Shown: positions 18,016-27,613 of the stretch, piece by piece
How the letters are laid out: each line of letters begins with the position of its first letter
Position numbering within the stretch: the first letter of the stretch is position 1
Assembly: GCF_029433105.1 (NCBI RefSeq)
Contig: NZ_JARNTW010000002.1
Span: 537,744-601,743, forward strand
From: Runella sp. MFBS21
GTDB lineage: Bacteria > Bacteroidota > Bacteroidia > Cytophagales > Spirosomataceae
DNA: 64,000 bases
Direction of reading: 5' to 3'
The notes under the pieces: model-generated
Seen by the model: only the letters and a program-made list of their open reading frames with translations
What the model was told of the DNA's origin: nothing
Databases searched by the model: none
Position numbers and translations under genes: made by a program

Positions 18016-19401
18016 CTAATACGCCACCTGAATACGATTCTCTTCTAATGACTCTATGGTTGGTTTTGAACGACTCATTAGCATGCTGTCATTGGCAAAA
18101 GGATTGTTTCTTAGATAAAGCTTTTTGAGTTGGCGGAGTTGAAGGGTTTCGTTGGGAACTTCGCTCAGGTTGTTGTAGCTGAGGTCAAGCTCCTCTACTT
18201 TTCTCAATTGCCCGATTTGCTTAGGAAGCGTACTAAATTGATTGTAGCCTATGTCAAAAATTTTGGTTCGACGCAGCTTTTTGATACTAGTGGGTAAAGT
18301 GTGAAGCCGATTGTGATGAGCATACAGCGCTCGTAAACTTCTCAAACGACCAACATGGGTGGGTAATTCGGAAAACTGATTGTGCGAAATGGCTAATTGT
18401 TGTAGTCGCCTCATGCGTGAGAGTGAAGCAGGTAAGGTCGTGAGTTCATTGTAATATAAATCCAATACTTCCAAACGACGCAATTTGGAGATGCCGTCGG
18501 GGAGGCTTTTGAGTTCACACGAATAAAGATTGAGGTCTTGCAAACGTCTCATTTTTTTTAAAACATCGGGATTGAGTCCCTCAAGTTTGTTGTAGCCGAG
18601 CCATAGACTTGTCAAACGACGGCAGGAGCTTACTGCTTCTGGAATATCAGTAAAACGATTGTTTTGGATATTGAGAATTCGGAGGGTTTTGTTAGAAGTG
18701 AGTTGTAAACTGTTGTTGGTCAGTTGGTTTTGATTAAGCCATATTTGTCGAAGCTTGGGTAGGCGAGCCAAGTCGATAGAGGCTGCTGTAAGTTCATTGC
18801 CGCTTAGGTTGAGTTCCTGTAGTTGGGTAAATCGGTAAATACACTCTGGGACTTGTTGGAGCTGGAGCTGATTGAGGGCTAAGATTTTGACGGTGTCGGG
18901 GCGAGTGGTAGCCTCGGCAAGCTCTAGGGTCGAAATCACCCCCTTTCCTTTCGTAATACTGCGGAATATCCCTAATCGAATGAAATGATGAGAAACAAAA
19001 AAGTTTGAAAGTTTAAGTTCAGCTACATAAGCGTCGGTAAGCACTCTTAATGAATCCAAAAAACGGTTTTTGTTGGCTTCTGATACAGTGCCTTCAATGT
19101 TGTAAATCAGATAATTAATCTTCTTGTCTTCGCTGACGTACATTTGATAGCCCATGAGGGCGTTTTCGCGTATCCCAAAGATTTTCTGACCCATTATCAT
19201 TTGATTTTTCAAAAAAGCATCATCTCCTTTACGGATAGTGGGAGGATTGCGGGCCACTTTTTTGGCTTTTGATTGCACTAAGCTATCCCAATATGCCCTC
19301 GTGAGTCCTTTTTGGTCGGCTTCTTGGGTCGACAAAATCGTCACTTGCGCGCTGGCCCACGTAGTACACAAGAGACCCAAAACTAAAAAAATGGCTTTCA
19401 T
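18016..19401 (-). CDS. Secreted leucine-rich-repeat protein
   Basis: 461 residues. Signal peptide 1-18 (ending ASA). Residues about 20-165 form a non-repeat domain. From about 168 to the end there are some 11-12 repeats of 23 residues with the pattern LxxLxLxxNxLxxLPxxIxxLxx, for example LEVLDLYYNELTTLPASLSR. LRR arrays bind proteins or polymers; no enzymatic domain or T9SS tail is present, and the C-terminus just ends after the last repeat. Likely periplasmic or surface-exposed. The binding partner is unknown. Confidence 0.88.
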   Translation of the reverse strand: MKAIFLVLGLLCTTWASAQVTILSTQEADQKGLTRAYWDSLVQSKAKKVARNPPTIRKGDDAFLKNQMIMGQKIFGIRENALMGYQMYVSEDKKINYLIYNIEGTVSEANKNRFLDSLRVLTDAYVAELKLSNFFVSHHFIRLGIFRSITKGKGVISTLELAEATTRPDTVKILALNQLQLQQVPECIYRFTQLQELNLSGNELTAASIDLARLPKLRQIWLNQNQLTNNSLQLTSNKTLRILNIQNNRFTDIPEAVSSCRRLTSLWLGYNKLEGLNPDVLKKMRRLQDLNLYSCELKSLPDGISKLRRLEVLDLYYNELTTLPASLSRMRRLQQLAISHNQFSELPTHVGRLRSLRALYAHHNRLHTLPTSIKKLRRTKIFDIGYNQFSTLPKQIGQLRKVEELDLSYNNLSEVPNETLQLRQLKKLYLRNNPFANDSMLMSRSKPTIESLEENRIQVAY

Positions 19402-19560
19402 GAGTTAATAAGTTTGGTTTATTAACTACAATCTTAGGTTAAAAATGATATATATCAAAGTATTTTATAAAATAAAATTATATATATATGTTCGAAAAGT
19501 ATATTTTTTGTATTTGTTGAGTGTTAATAACTGATAATCAGAGAGTAGTGAGGTAATTTT

Positions 19561-19607
19561 AAACTTGCAAAGTTTGAGAGCATAGTTGGGAGAAACTTGG
19601 CAAGTTT
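19561..19607. repeat. Two short palindromes downstream of the sugar kinase
   Basis: AAACTTGCAAAGTTTGAG (19561-19578) and AAACTTGGCAAGTTTGAG (19593-19610) are near-identical imperfect palindromes in tandem, just after the kinase stop (19614). They resemble the AAACCTTG palindrome at 17996 and may end transcription. Confidence 0.5.
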
Positions 19608-19613
19608 GAGGAT

Positions 19614-20627
19614 TTAGCGAGAGAGTTTGCCTGAGGTGTCGCCTGAGGCTAGGCGTTCTACTTCTTCTACACTTACGAGATTGAAGTCTCCTTCTACAGT
19701 GTGTTTGAGAGCAGCGGCAGCAGTGGCAAAATTCAGCGTACGTTGTATATCTTGTTGAAAATAATCATATCCATACAAAAAGCCCGCAATGAAGGCATCG
19801 CCACTACCGATACGGTCGATGATATGATGAATATCGTGCTCTACGGTTTTGTAATATTTTTGGCCGTCCCATGTTTTGCCTTTGAGGCGATTGTGGGAAG
19901 CGCTGATAGAATCACGTTTAGTATCTACAATGAGCTTAAGACTTGGGTAGCGTTCCATGACTTGCTTCATCGACGATACCCATTTGTTTTTTTCTCCTTC
20001 AATAGGCAAAATTCCAAATAAGTCTTCGGCGTTGCTATTGCCACATACGATAAAGTCACAGTAGGAAACTAATTCGGGCATGATTTCTTGGGGAGTTTTA
20101 CCCCATTGCCACAGGCCTTTGCGATAATTGACATCGGCGGAGATTTTAACCCCAAGCTGTCGGGCGGTTTTGACGGCTTCTAAGCAGGCTTGAGCGGCGC
20201 TTTCCGATAAAGCAGGGGTGATACCCGTAAAGTGAAACCAATCGGCTCCTTGGAGGATTTTGGCCCAATCAAAATCGGAGGGCGAAAGGGTACAAAAAGA
20301 ATCATTGAGGCGGTCGTAAATCACTTGGCTTGCCCGAGCCGTGGCGCCATTTTCGACATAATAGACCCCGAGGCGGTCACCTCCAAACTGAATTTGGGAG
20401 GTGTTGAGACCATATTTGCGTAAATACATGACAGCCGCCCGACCCAAGTCGCTATCAGGAAAACGGGTGACGTGTATGGCATCGATGCCCCATTGCGCAG
20501 CAGCGATGCTGACATTGGCTTCTCCTCCTGCATAGGTGATATCGAAACTGTGGGCTTGGCTAAAACGCGCAAACCCTGGCGGCGAGAGCCGCATCATGAT
20601 TTGACCGAAAGTAACAATTTTTTTCAT
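19614..20627 (-). CDS. kdgK: PfkB-family sugar kinase, probably 2-keto-3-deoxygluconate kinase
   Basis: 337 residues, the normal size. It is expected to phosphorylate KDG in hexuronate breakdown. PfkB signature one appears as YAGGEANVSIAAAQWG (about 32-47), and signature two as DRIGSGDAFIAGFLYG (about 271-286), which contains the catalytic Asp of GSGDAF. The N-terminal VTFGQIMMRLSPPG and the FTGITPALS segment resemble KdgK enzymes of Bacteroidota. No aldolase is beside it; the next gene upstream, 7 bp away on the same strand, encodes an outer-membrane-like protein. Substrate assignment is moderate. Confidence 0.82.
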   Translation of the reverse strand: MKKIVTFGQIMMRLSPPGFARFSQAHSFDITYAGGEANVSIAAAQWGIDAIHVTRFPDSDLGRAAVMYLRKYGLNTSQIQFGGDRLGVYYVENGATARASQVIYDRLNDSFCTLSPSDFDWAKILQGADWFHFTGITPALSESAAQACLEAVKTARQLGVKISADVNYRKGLWQWGKTPQEIMPELVSYCDFIVCGNSNAEDLFGILPIEGEKNKWVSSMKQVMERYPSLKLIVDTKRDSISASHNRLKGKTWDGQKYYKTVEHDIHHIIDRIGSGDAFIAGFLYGYDYFQQDIQRTLNFATAAAALKHTVEGDFNLVSVEEVERLASGDTSGKLSR

Positions 20628-20634
20628 ATCCTCA

Positions 20635-21507
20635 TTAAAGACGAGCAGGCGCTGCTTTTCCCCGTCGTTGTTTACGTTTTTTTAGATAATCATTTGTCCA
20701 GCGATAACCATCCATAAACAACGCACTTTCGAGCGTGAACCCCAAACTATAATAGGCACCGTTATAATTGTTGGGCAGATTTTGTTGATAAATCGCATAG
20801 CGATAGCCTCCTTGTACACTTAGGCCTACCCACCTAGTGGCTTTCCATTTGAGATAAACGCCCGCCTGAGCAGGCATAAAGAAGTCGTTGCGTTTCCAAA
20901 TCATCAAGTCGCTTAGGAGTTTGTTGCTCGTACTTTGAGTAGCTCCAATACCTAGTTCGACCGGTACACTCAAACGCCAACGATGATTTTCGATGACATT
21001 GGGCCAATACATCAGGCTAAAATAATAGAGGTCGGTTTTGGTGTAATAATTGAGATTGATAAGGCGAGAGGCGTCTTTGCGAAAATCAATGAGCCTTAAA
21101 AAAGAGTTGAAAGAAAGCCAATAATAACCAAAAGTGACTTCATGACGGTTTTTGCCAAAAGCAATACCCGTGTTGACTCCCCAAATGTTCACCAATCTTT
21201 TGTTGACAAAAGAGCTGCGGGCGTCCCAATTGACGGTATAGGTAAGTCTAGGACGAACCTTGACTGTATCTCGGCGAGGAGTAAAGATTTTGGTAATCTG
21301 ACGAAGGTATTGCTTAAATTTTGAACTCGAATCGGCAGGAAGCGCTTTAGGTGCCGCACTAGAGTCAGAAACTATAATATTTTGGGAATTGAACAGTAAA
21401 ATAGAAGACAAACTATCCTTTTCAAGACAATCAAAGCCATAAGCACTCTTGACGAAGATAAGACAGAGCAGAGAAAATAGGCGAAAAAAGCTGGCTTTTA
21501 GAGGCAT
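20635..21507 (-). CDS. Outer-membrane beta-barrel-like protein of unknown function
   Basis: 290 residues. Signal peptide 1-24, then a Ser/Ala-rich linker, then alternating hydrophobic/aromatic strands (VNWDARSSFVN, NTGIAFGKNRHEVTFGYYWLSF, YYFSLMYWPNVI) up to about 265, and a very basic C-terminus (KKRKQRRGK). The pattern fits a small barrel or membrane-associated beta domain; the basic end is unusual for one. The gene ends 7 bp before the sugar kinase, so the two may share a message. Confidence 0.75.
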   Translation of the reverse strand: MPLKASFFRLFSLLCLIFVKSAYGFDCLEKDSLSSILLFNSQNIIVSDSSAAPKALPADSSSKFKQYLRQITKIFTPRRDTVKVRPRLTYTVNWDARSSFVNKRLVNIWGVNTGIAFGKNRHEVTFGYYWLSFNSFLRLIDFRKDASRLINLNYYTKTDLYYFSLMYWPNVIENHRWRLSVPVELGIGATQSTSNKLLSDLMIWKRNDFFMPAQAGVYLKWKATRWVGLSVQGGYRYAIYQQNLPNNYNGAYYSLGFTLESALFMDGYRWTNDYLKKRKQRRGKAAPARL

Positions 21508-21619
21508 TTTGGAATAATAATCGCAAAATTTGTATAAAAACGTTTTTTATCAAAAGTTTCGTTTAAAAATGAAAAACTTGGAACAATTTTTTGTGCCTGA
21601 TTGTATTACTTCTACAAGC

Positions 21620-21637
21620 GGCCTCTGAGAAGAGGCC
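21620..21637. other. Hairpin upstream of the peroxiredoxin gene
   Basis: GGCCTCT, loop GAGA, AGAGGCC: a perfect 7-bp GC-rich stem with no T-run. It lies between the divergent barrel-like and peroxiredoxin genes, 79 bp before the peroxiredoxin ATG. It may form an RNA structure in the leader; role unknown. Confidence 0.5.
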
Positions 21638-21715
21638 TTCAATTATTAAAATTAAAATATATATTCGATAGAATATAAGTAAATATTTTGTTTCACCAAA
21701 AATCGTCCCAATATT

Positions 21716-22351
21716 ATGTCACTCAGATTAGGAGATATTGCCCCCAATTTCGATGCCGAAACTACACAAGGTACGCTCAATTTCCACGAATGGTTAGGAG
21801 ATTCGTGGGGTTTGTTGTTTTCACACCCTGCTGATTTTACACCTGTATGTACGACAGAATTAGGCAAAACGGCTTTGTTGAAAGGAGAATTTGAAAAACG
21901 TAATGTGAAAGTGATTGCGGTAAGTGTTGATGATTTGGACTCTCATAATCGTTGGGTACCCGATATTAATGAAGTCAACAATACCGAAGTCAACTTTCCT
22001 ATCATCGCAGATGGCGACCGCAAAGTAGCTACGCTTTATGATATGATTCACCCCAATGCCAGTGAGAAAGCGACCGTTCGTTCGGTATTTGTGATTGGCC
22101 CTGATAAGAAAATCAAACTTACCCTTACTTATCCTGCTTCTACCGGACGTAATTTTAATGAAATCTTAAGGGTGATAGATTCGCTTCAGCTTACTGCCAA
22201 CTACCAAGTAGCAACTCCTGCTGACTGGAAAGAAGGAGATGATGTGATTGTGGTACCAGCTGTATCGACCGAAGACGCTCAAAAGAGATTCACGAAAGGT
22301 CTCAATATCGTAAAACCATACTTGAGATATACCCCTCAGCCTAATAAATAG
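21716..22351 (+). CDS. 1-Cys peroxiredoxin (Prx6/AhpC-TSA family)
   Basis: 211 residues, typical of Prx6-type proteins. It reduces peroxides with the peroxidatic Cys in HPADFTPVCTTELG (about residue 45, with the conserved Pro and Thr). The C-terminal 1-cysPrx extension (about 150-205) is present, with VATPADWKEGDDVIV. No second conserved cysteine is evident, in keeping with the 1-Cys mechanism. The gene has its own 208-bp upstream region and a good terminator. An OxyR site cannot be judged by eye. Confidence 0.93.
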   Translation: MSLRLGDIAPNFDAETTQGTLNFHEWLGDSWGLLFSHPADFTPVCTTELGKTALLKGEFEKRNVKVIAVSVDDLDSHNRWVPDINEVNNTEVNFPIIADGDRKVATLYDMIHPNASEKATVRSVFVIGPDKKIKLTLTYPASTGRNFNEILRVIDSLQLTANYQVATPADWKEGDDVIVVPAVSTEDAQKRFTKGLNIVKPYLRYTPQPNK

Positions 22352-22372
22352 GAGAGAGGAAAAATAACAAAC

Positions 22373-22411
22373 GAAGGGGGTAGCTGCTAAAGGTTACCCC
22401 TTCTTGTTTTT
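22373..22411 (+). terminator. Intrinsic terminator of the peroxiredoxin gene
   Basis: GAAGGGGGTA pairs with TACCCCTTC (one bulged G) across a short loop, followed by TTGTTTTT. It begins 21 bp after the stop. Confidence 0.75.
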
Positions 22412-22445
22412 CCTGAAAGGAATTTAAGTAAAATAACTTCTATTT

Positions 22446-23450
22446 CTAATATTTCAGACAACGCGTACTACGTCGTTCGCGGCTGTTTTTTCCTGCAAAT
22501 TTGAAGAGACTGTCGAGGCCATACCACATGGATAGCTCAAAAGATCCAGTGTCAGCCCCTAGTGATGATACCGGTACATCATAACTTACTTGAAAAAGCA
22601 CATTGTCGCGCGCCCAGCCGAGGGTAGGAATGATAGCGTCGCGACGCTTGTCGCCAATCACCAGTCCACGATACCAAACCCCTACCAATAGCGGTGAAAA
22701 TATAAAATTGGTACCCAAATCTAGCTGTTGATTTACGCCCTGTTTTCGTAACTGCATCCCAATACTGATGGCGCTTTCGCGATCAAGGTCGTGACCATAT
22801 CCATGACCAAAAAGGGCAAATTTTACCGGAAATTGCGCCCCAAGTTGTAATCCAAAACGGTCGCGAAGCCAATCGTTGTTGCGAATGCGCATATTGTGCC
22901 AACTTACACCCGCCCAGTAAAATGGCTCATCGCTGTCTTGAGGGTCATAATCAAAACGCACTCCACTCGAAAACACCACTTTATTTTGAGTGATGCCCAT
23001 CTGTGAAAGCGGGTCGGTTGTACCTAAATATTGAGCTACAAAAAGAAGATCGTTGGTATTGAATCGGTCCGAAACCCACGCGGCTTGCAAGCCGGGCGTA
23101 AGTCTAAGATTTTGTTTGTCGTCTAAGTAAAAAGACCTCGAAACCTGCCCTGCTATTTGATTACTGTTGAGAGTAGCACCGCGACGGTCGTGTAAAAGTT
23201 GTAGTCCTAAGCCTACTTGGGCGTCTTCGGCGTAGGTATCATAAGAAAAAGCCGCTGTTTGAAAAGGAATACCTACACCGGCCCATTGGTTTCGATAGTT
23301 GGCAATAAACCGATGAGTGCCAGCATCACCGGCCAAAGCGGGATTTTGGAAAAGAGGATTGGTATAAAACTGTGAAAATTGGGGGGATTGTGCCAAAGTA
23401 TCCCAAGAAGCAGCTAAACCCAAGAGACCGACCCATAAAAATAGTTTCAT
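22446..23450 (-). CDS. PorP/SprF-family T9SS membrane protein
   Basis: 334 residues. Signal peptide 1-20. The family hallmark QSPQFSQFYTNPLFQNPALAG follows directly, then NYRNQW and a barrel-like series of strands. PorP/SprF proteins are outer-membrane partners of T9SS substrates; SprF is needed for surface display of SprB, a type B substrate. Here it lies 12 bp after a large PKD-repeat protein with a type B sorting end, on the same strand, which matches the SprB-SprF arrangement. It probably handles that neighbour. Confidence 0.9.
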   Translation of the reverse strand: MKLFLWVGLLGLAASWDTLAQSPQFSQFYTNPLFQNPALAGDAGTHRFIANYRNQWAGVGIPFQTAAFSYDTYAEDAQVGLGLQLLHDRRGATLNSNQIAGQVSRSFYLDDKQNLRLTPGLQAAWVSDRFNTNDLLFVAQYLGTTDPLSQMGITQNKVVFSSGVRFDYDPQDSDEPFYWAGVSWHNMRIRNNDWLRDRFGLQLGAQFPVKFALFGHGYGHDLDRESAISIGMQLRKQGVNQQLDLGTNFIFSPLLVGVWYRGLVIGDKRRDAIIPTLGWARDNVLFQVSYDVPVSSLGADTGSFELSMWYGLDSLFKFAGKNSRERRSTRCLKY

Positions 23451-23462
23451 AAAGATTTTGGT

Positions 23463-26400
23463 TTAGCGAATGAGATAGAAGTTTTTACGAATACGTTCAC
23501 GTTTGGTAGTTTCTACAAATAGCACCTCAGCTTCGATGATGTACATATCGGCGGGCATATCCTGACCATTGAATTTGCCATCCCAAGCATGCTCGATACT
23601 TTGACGACTAGCAGGGATATTGTTTTTCTCAAAAACAACTTCTCCCCATCGGTCTCTTACTTTTATATGGAGAATTTCTTTGATTCCGCTACCAAAGAGT
23701 GTATAAAAATCGCCAATACCATCGGCGTTGGGAGTGAATGCTTGGGGTACCAAAACGGCGCAACTATCTACCACAAAAGCAGCTACTCTAAAGGCCGAAT
23801 CTACGCAAGCCCCTCTATTGCTTACTACAAGTTTTACGTCATATTGCCCTTTGGGAAAAGGTAAGGCAGGGTTTTGAGCAGTTGAAGTTTGTCCATTGCT
23901 AAAGTACCATTTCCATGAATCAGCATTTTGAGAGCGGTCGATGAGACGCACAGGCCCAGGCGAGCAAATAATAGAGTCGCCTTCTATTCTGAAATCCGGG
24001 ATAGGACGAGCCACAATCGGAATAGTTTTGCGGACAGGAGCGCTTTTGCAATTTTTGCTATCCCGAAATACCGTGAGGGTAATAGAAACGCCTCCGTTGG
24101 GAGTGTTGTAAGTATGGTGGGGGGAATAATTGGTGGAGTCGATAGGGGAGCCGTCACCAAAATTCCATTCAAATTGGAGCGAAGGGTCAGAGAGATTGGT
24201 GATTTGGATTGGGTTGCCTTGGCAAGCGAGTGGAGATTCGATTCGGAAATCACCCGTAGGAATACTCGTTACTCTAACAATATGGGTAGTAGAGCCTTCC
24301 CCGCAGGGAGTTTTGGCGGTGAGGGTTACTTCATATTCTTTGTTGGGGGTGATGTAAGTATGTGAAGGGTTAGCTTCGGTCTTGGTGGTGTTGTCCCCAA
24401 AAGTCCATTTCCAACTAGTGGGTTTAGGTACGGTGGCATCCTTGAAGAGGATAGGTTCGCCGGGGCAAACTACCGATTTTGACATACTAAAAAGTGCTTT
24501 TACCGTAGTTGGGAAAACCTGAATAGGCACTTCTGCGCTATCGCTTCCACAAGCACTAAATACCGACAACCGCACGCGATAGGTGCGAGCGCTATCAGGA
24601 GAAGCAAAAAAATGACCGACGGTGTCAGCGCCCGTGGTTCGGAAGGTACCATCTCCAAAATCCCACCGCGACTCGGACTTGTTGTGACCTGCGGAGCGAT
24701 TAGAAAAAAACAATGTAGCGGGGGTACATCTCACCAAAGTAGAATCGACGCCTATTTCGGCTTGGGCGAGGGGGCGTACCACAATGTCGCGGCTGCTAGA
24801 TTGCTCTCCACAGCTATTTTTTACTTTAAAAGTGACTTTGACAGTGAGGTCGGTTTTGCCTCGGTTGTCAAAGATTTTAGGGCTAGGTTGAAACCCTGTA
24901 AAGGGAGATTCGCTGCCAAATGTCCAAGTATATTCTGTGCCGTTTGCTGCGGTGCCTTCGGGGGTAAAACGCACGTTGAGAGGGGCACAGCCTTGGAGCT
25001 TGTCGGCCGTGAAATTGGCCGAAGCTGGCGGAGCTGTGATTGTGATGTCTTGGGTAAGGGTATCGGCACAGTCGCCCGATTTGGCGATAAGGGTCACTTG
25101 GTTGATGCCTTGAACAAGCGACAGGGACGGGGTACGCTCGGTAGAGGTATTGGTTCCATTGACAAGCCATACATAGCTTGCCGCACCTAGAGAGTTATTG
25201 GTAGGTTTGAGCACACCTCCTACGCACCCGCTCCCCAGCGAAAAATCGGCCTTGGGGCTTCCGATGGTAATGACCGCCTCATCGGTGGCACGGCAGCCTT
25301 TGGGGGATGTTATTTCATACGTCAGTCTGATTTGTGTAGTATTAAGCGTGCTGACTAGTAAGGTGTCGCCTTTTAAGCAATTGTTGCACCCACTCCACCG
25401 CCCACCGGCAGGAGTGGCTTGAAGTTTAAGGAAGGCGGTACCTTCACATGAGGCCAAGTCTTGGGCTTGTGGCTTGATGCCCTCAATATTGACCTTGATA
25501 CTATCTCTGACCGCGCACGAACCCGTACCAATGCTATATTTGATGGTGGCGGTACCCGTAGTTTTGGGGTTAAATACGTAGTTGTTTCCTTGTTTTTCAA
25601 TTAAATCAGAACCAGACCATGTGCCATTGGGAATCGACGCTACTAAGGGCAGTGCGTTGGTGCCCACACACAAAGTAGTATCGCGCAAAGGAGACGTAAC
25701 TCTTACCTGAGATAAGGCATTGACAAAGAAGGTATCTCGTTTGACCAATGTGCCGCCGCAGGGATTGGGTAGGGTAGCTTCTACGATATAAGGCGTAGTT
25801 TGGAAGGATAAGCTTTGCCCTACTGCGGGGTTAAAAGCCACTCCATTTAACGTATAACTAGCGCCTTGCTGAGGAGTGAATTGATACGTAAAAGGCAGCT
25901 GACATACATCGTCTTGTGTAGGCAAGGTAAGTGTAGGAGAATCAATCACTTTGTGAGGACAAATGTTGGGGACAGAGCGTCCACAGTCATTGACTGCAAT
26001 GAGGGTGATGTTGTAAGTACCCGATTTGGTAAACTGAATAACAGGCTTGGGGGAGTTGGCGTTGGTATTGTTGAGGTACCTATAATCACTCGGGCTGATG
26101 CTCCATTCATATCGCGTAGCATCAAGTGAAATAGTGCCATCTAAAGTAAGTGTGCCTCCATTTGACAAACAAACAACTGTATCGGTATTGATGACCGAAT
26201 AGCCCGTCATGTTGTATTTGGCTTCGGGACGTTTTTTTAATTTAACATCTATTTCGGCTGTTTTTGAGCCGCAAGTTGCCGAAGTAGCGGTAAGTTTAAC
26301 TTTATAAGTTCTTGTCGGGTCAGAGTAAGTTATGGAAGGAGACGTATTTTCACTTGTTTGTCCATTCCCAAAGTCCCACAGAAATTTTATGTCTGAAATT

Positions 26401-26867
26401 GGACATGAATTGTTGCCAAAACGAACGGGAGAACCTTCGCATGCAAAAGTTGCTATAGGATTAGGTTGAGGAGTTTTATTGAATACCAACTCATATGATT
26501 TATTATCACTGCTACAACTAAGATTTCTAATCGAAAAAGGAAAGCTTTTTTCAGGAGTAGAGCAAGACTCTATAAATTCTCGCAACTTATAAGTATGCTC
26601 TAAAGTGGTATCTTTTGTCATCACAATTATTTGCTCCGCGCCATCACCCCATCTAATTCTGTATTCTTTCGTAGTACAGTAGCCTGGCTTGAATTTAAGG
26701 CAGAGTTTATAATTAGAATCGCTGGGAGCAACACATAAATCACCTGTGCCAGTACAAAAAGTGAAATCTACTGGTATTTGTGCATGTGCTTTTTTAGAAG
26801 AAAGAAAAAAAGTAATAGAAAGAAAAAAGAAAATAGCGAGCCGAATACCAAGTAGAGTTTTGTTCAT
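23463..26867 (-). CDS. PKD-repeat surface protein with T9SS type B (gliding-motility-associated) C-terminus
   Basis: 1,134 residues from the ATG at 26867, which gives a proper signal peptide (about 6-27); a longer frame to 26945 adds unlikely residues. Multiple PKD-like domains are visible through their W-x-F-G-D/N-G pattern, for example FLWDFGNGQTSE, ESRWDFGDGTFR, SWKWTFGDN and QFEWNFGDGSP. The last ~95 residues are the gliding-motility-associated C-terminal domain: PQAFTPNADGIGDFY, VRDRWGEVVFE and the AWDGKFNGQDMPADMY block. This is the type B T9SS signal. PKD arrays usually act as spacers or adhesins. The paired SprF-like gene lies immediately downstream. Confidence 0.92.
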   Translation of the reverse strand: MNKTLLGIRLAIFFFLSITFFLSSKKAHAQIPVDFTFCTGTGDLCVAPSDSNYKLCLKFKPGYCTTKEYRIRWGDGAEQIIVMTKDTTLEHTYKLREFIESCSTPEKSFPFSIRNLSCSSDNKSYELVFNKTPQPNPIATFACEGSPVRFGNNSCPISDIKFLWDFGNGQTSENTSPSITYSDPTRTYKVKLTATSATCGSKTAEIDVKLKKRPEAKYNMTGYSVINTDTVVCLSNGGTLTLDGTISLDATRYEWSISPSDYRYLNNTNANSPKPVIQFTKSGTYNITLIAVNDCGRSVPNICPHKVIDSPTLTLPTQDDVCQLPFTYQFTPQQGASYTLNGVAFNPAVGQSLSFQTTPYIVEATLPNPCGGTLVKRDTFFVNALSQVRVTSPLRDTTLCVGTNALPLVASIPNGTWSGSDLIEKQGNNYVFNPKTTGTATIKYSIGTGSCAVRDSIKVNIEGIKPQAQDLASCEGTAFLKLQATPAGGRWSGCNNCLKGDTLLVSTLNTTQIRLTYEITSPKGCRATDEAVITIGSPKADFSLGSGCVGGVLKPTNNSLGAASYVWLVNGTNTSTERTPSLSLVQGINQVTLIAKSGDCADTLTQDITITAPPASANFTADKLQGCAPLNVRFTPEGTAANGTEYTWTFGSESPFTGFQPSPKIFDNRGKTDLTVKVTFKVKNSCGEQSSSRDIVVRPLAQAEIGVDSTLVRCTPATLFFSNRSAGHNKSESRWDFGDGTFRTTGADTVGHFFASPDSARTYRVRLSVFSACGSDSAEVPIQVFPTTVKALFSMSKSVVCPGEPILFKDATVPKPTSWKWTFGDNTTKTEANPSHTYITPNKEYEVTLTAKTPCGEGSTTHIVRVTSIPTGDFRIESPLACQGNPIQITNLSDPSLQFEWNFGDGSPIDSTNYSPHHTYNTPNGGVSITLTVFRDSKNCKSAPVRKTIPIVARPIPDFRIEGDSIICSPGPVRLIDRSQNADSWKWYFSNGQTSTAQNPALPFPKGQYDVKLVVSNRGACVDSAFRVAAFVVDSCAVLVPQAFTPNADGIGDFYTLFGSGIKEILHIKVRDRWGEVVFEKNNIPASRQSIEHAWDGKFNGQDMPADMYIIEAEVLFVETTKRERIRKNFYLIR

Positions 26868-27046
26868 TATAGTAATGTGAATAGCATTGCTAAAATTAGA
26901 ACATTTGATAGTTTTGGCCAATAGTGTGGATAATAATATGGCCAAAACTTATCAAGCGTTACAAAAATGTATATCTCTAGTTTTATGGAGATAGATAGTA
27001 GGCCATACTTGCATTAAAGTAGACCCAAGGAGCATAAAAAGGAATG

Positions 27047-27550
27047 CTACTCAAATTTGGGTAGCTTAAATACCCCATTTTTTAGGGCAAGCGTTTTGTT
27101 CGGAACCTTAGGAGTACCCAAAGTAGCGTTGATTTTTCCTTCCATAGATTTACCATCAAATTTTGTAATCTCCACCGTACCTTGCTGGGATTTCCATTCA
27201 ATAGAGTCATCTTCGTATATTTCAACGTCACCATTGAAAGTAACAATTACTTCCCCTTTTTCGACAGAGTAGGAGCTTTTACTTTCCTTAAAATCCAGGA
27301 TAGTAACATTGATTGCATTGATAGTCAATAGCGATGCCGCATTGAAAAATGAAAGTTGGAGTTCTTGTTTGTTGTTGCTGGGTTGGAAAAGAACAAATCC
27401 ATTGGAAGTCATCTCAGTTTTTTTACCGCTTACTTCAATCGTCAAATCGACTCGTTCGAGCTGATTTGCTTTGTCAATGATTTTGTTGCAGGAAAAAAAG
27501 GTAGTTATACTTAAGCAAACTACAAGAAGGGATAAGCTGGTTTTTTTCAT
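27047..27550 (-). CDS. Small lipoprotein of unknown function
   Basis: 167 residues. A lipobox is seen in TTFFSC (Cys21). The rest is a single beta-rich domain (LTIEVSGKKTEM, VEKGEVIVTFNGDVEIYEDD, GTVEITKFDGKSMEGKINATL) that resembles lipid- or ligand-binding beta sandwiches only loosely. It is the most downstream member of the 27-35 kb minus-strand set; 63 bp separate it from the LytTR gene. Confidence 0.75.
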   Translation of the reverse strand: MKKTSLSLLVVCLSITTFFSCNKIIDKANQLERVDLTIEVSGKKTEMTSNGFVLFQPSNNKQELQLSFFNAASLLTINAINVTILDFKESKSSYSVEKGEVIVTFNGDVEIYEDDSIEWKSQQGTVEITKFDGKSMEGKINATLGTPKVPNKTLALKNGVFKLPKFE

Positions 27551-27613
27551 GATAAGAAATTTATATGGATAGACGAATTTTAAGATGAGTACATTTTTAA
27601 AAAAATTGAAAGC

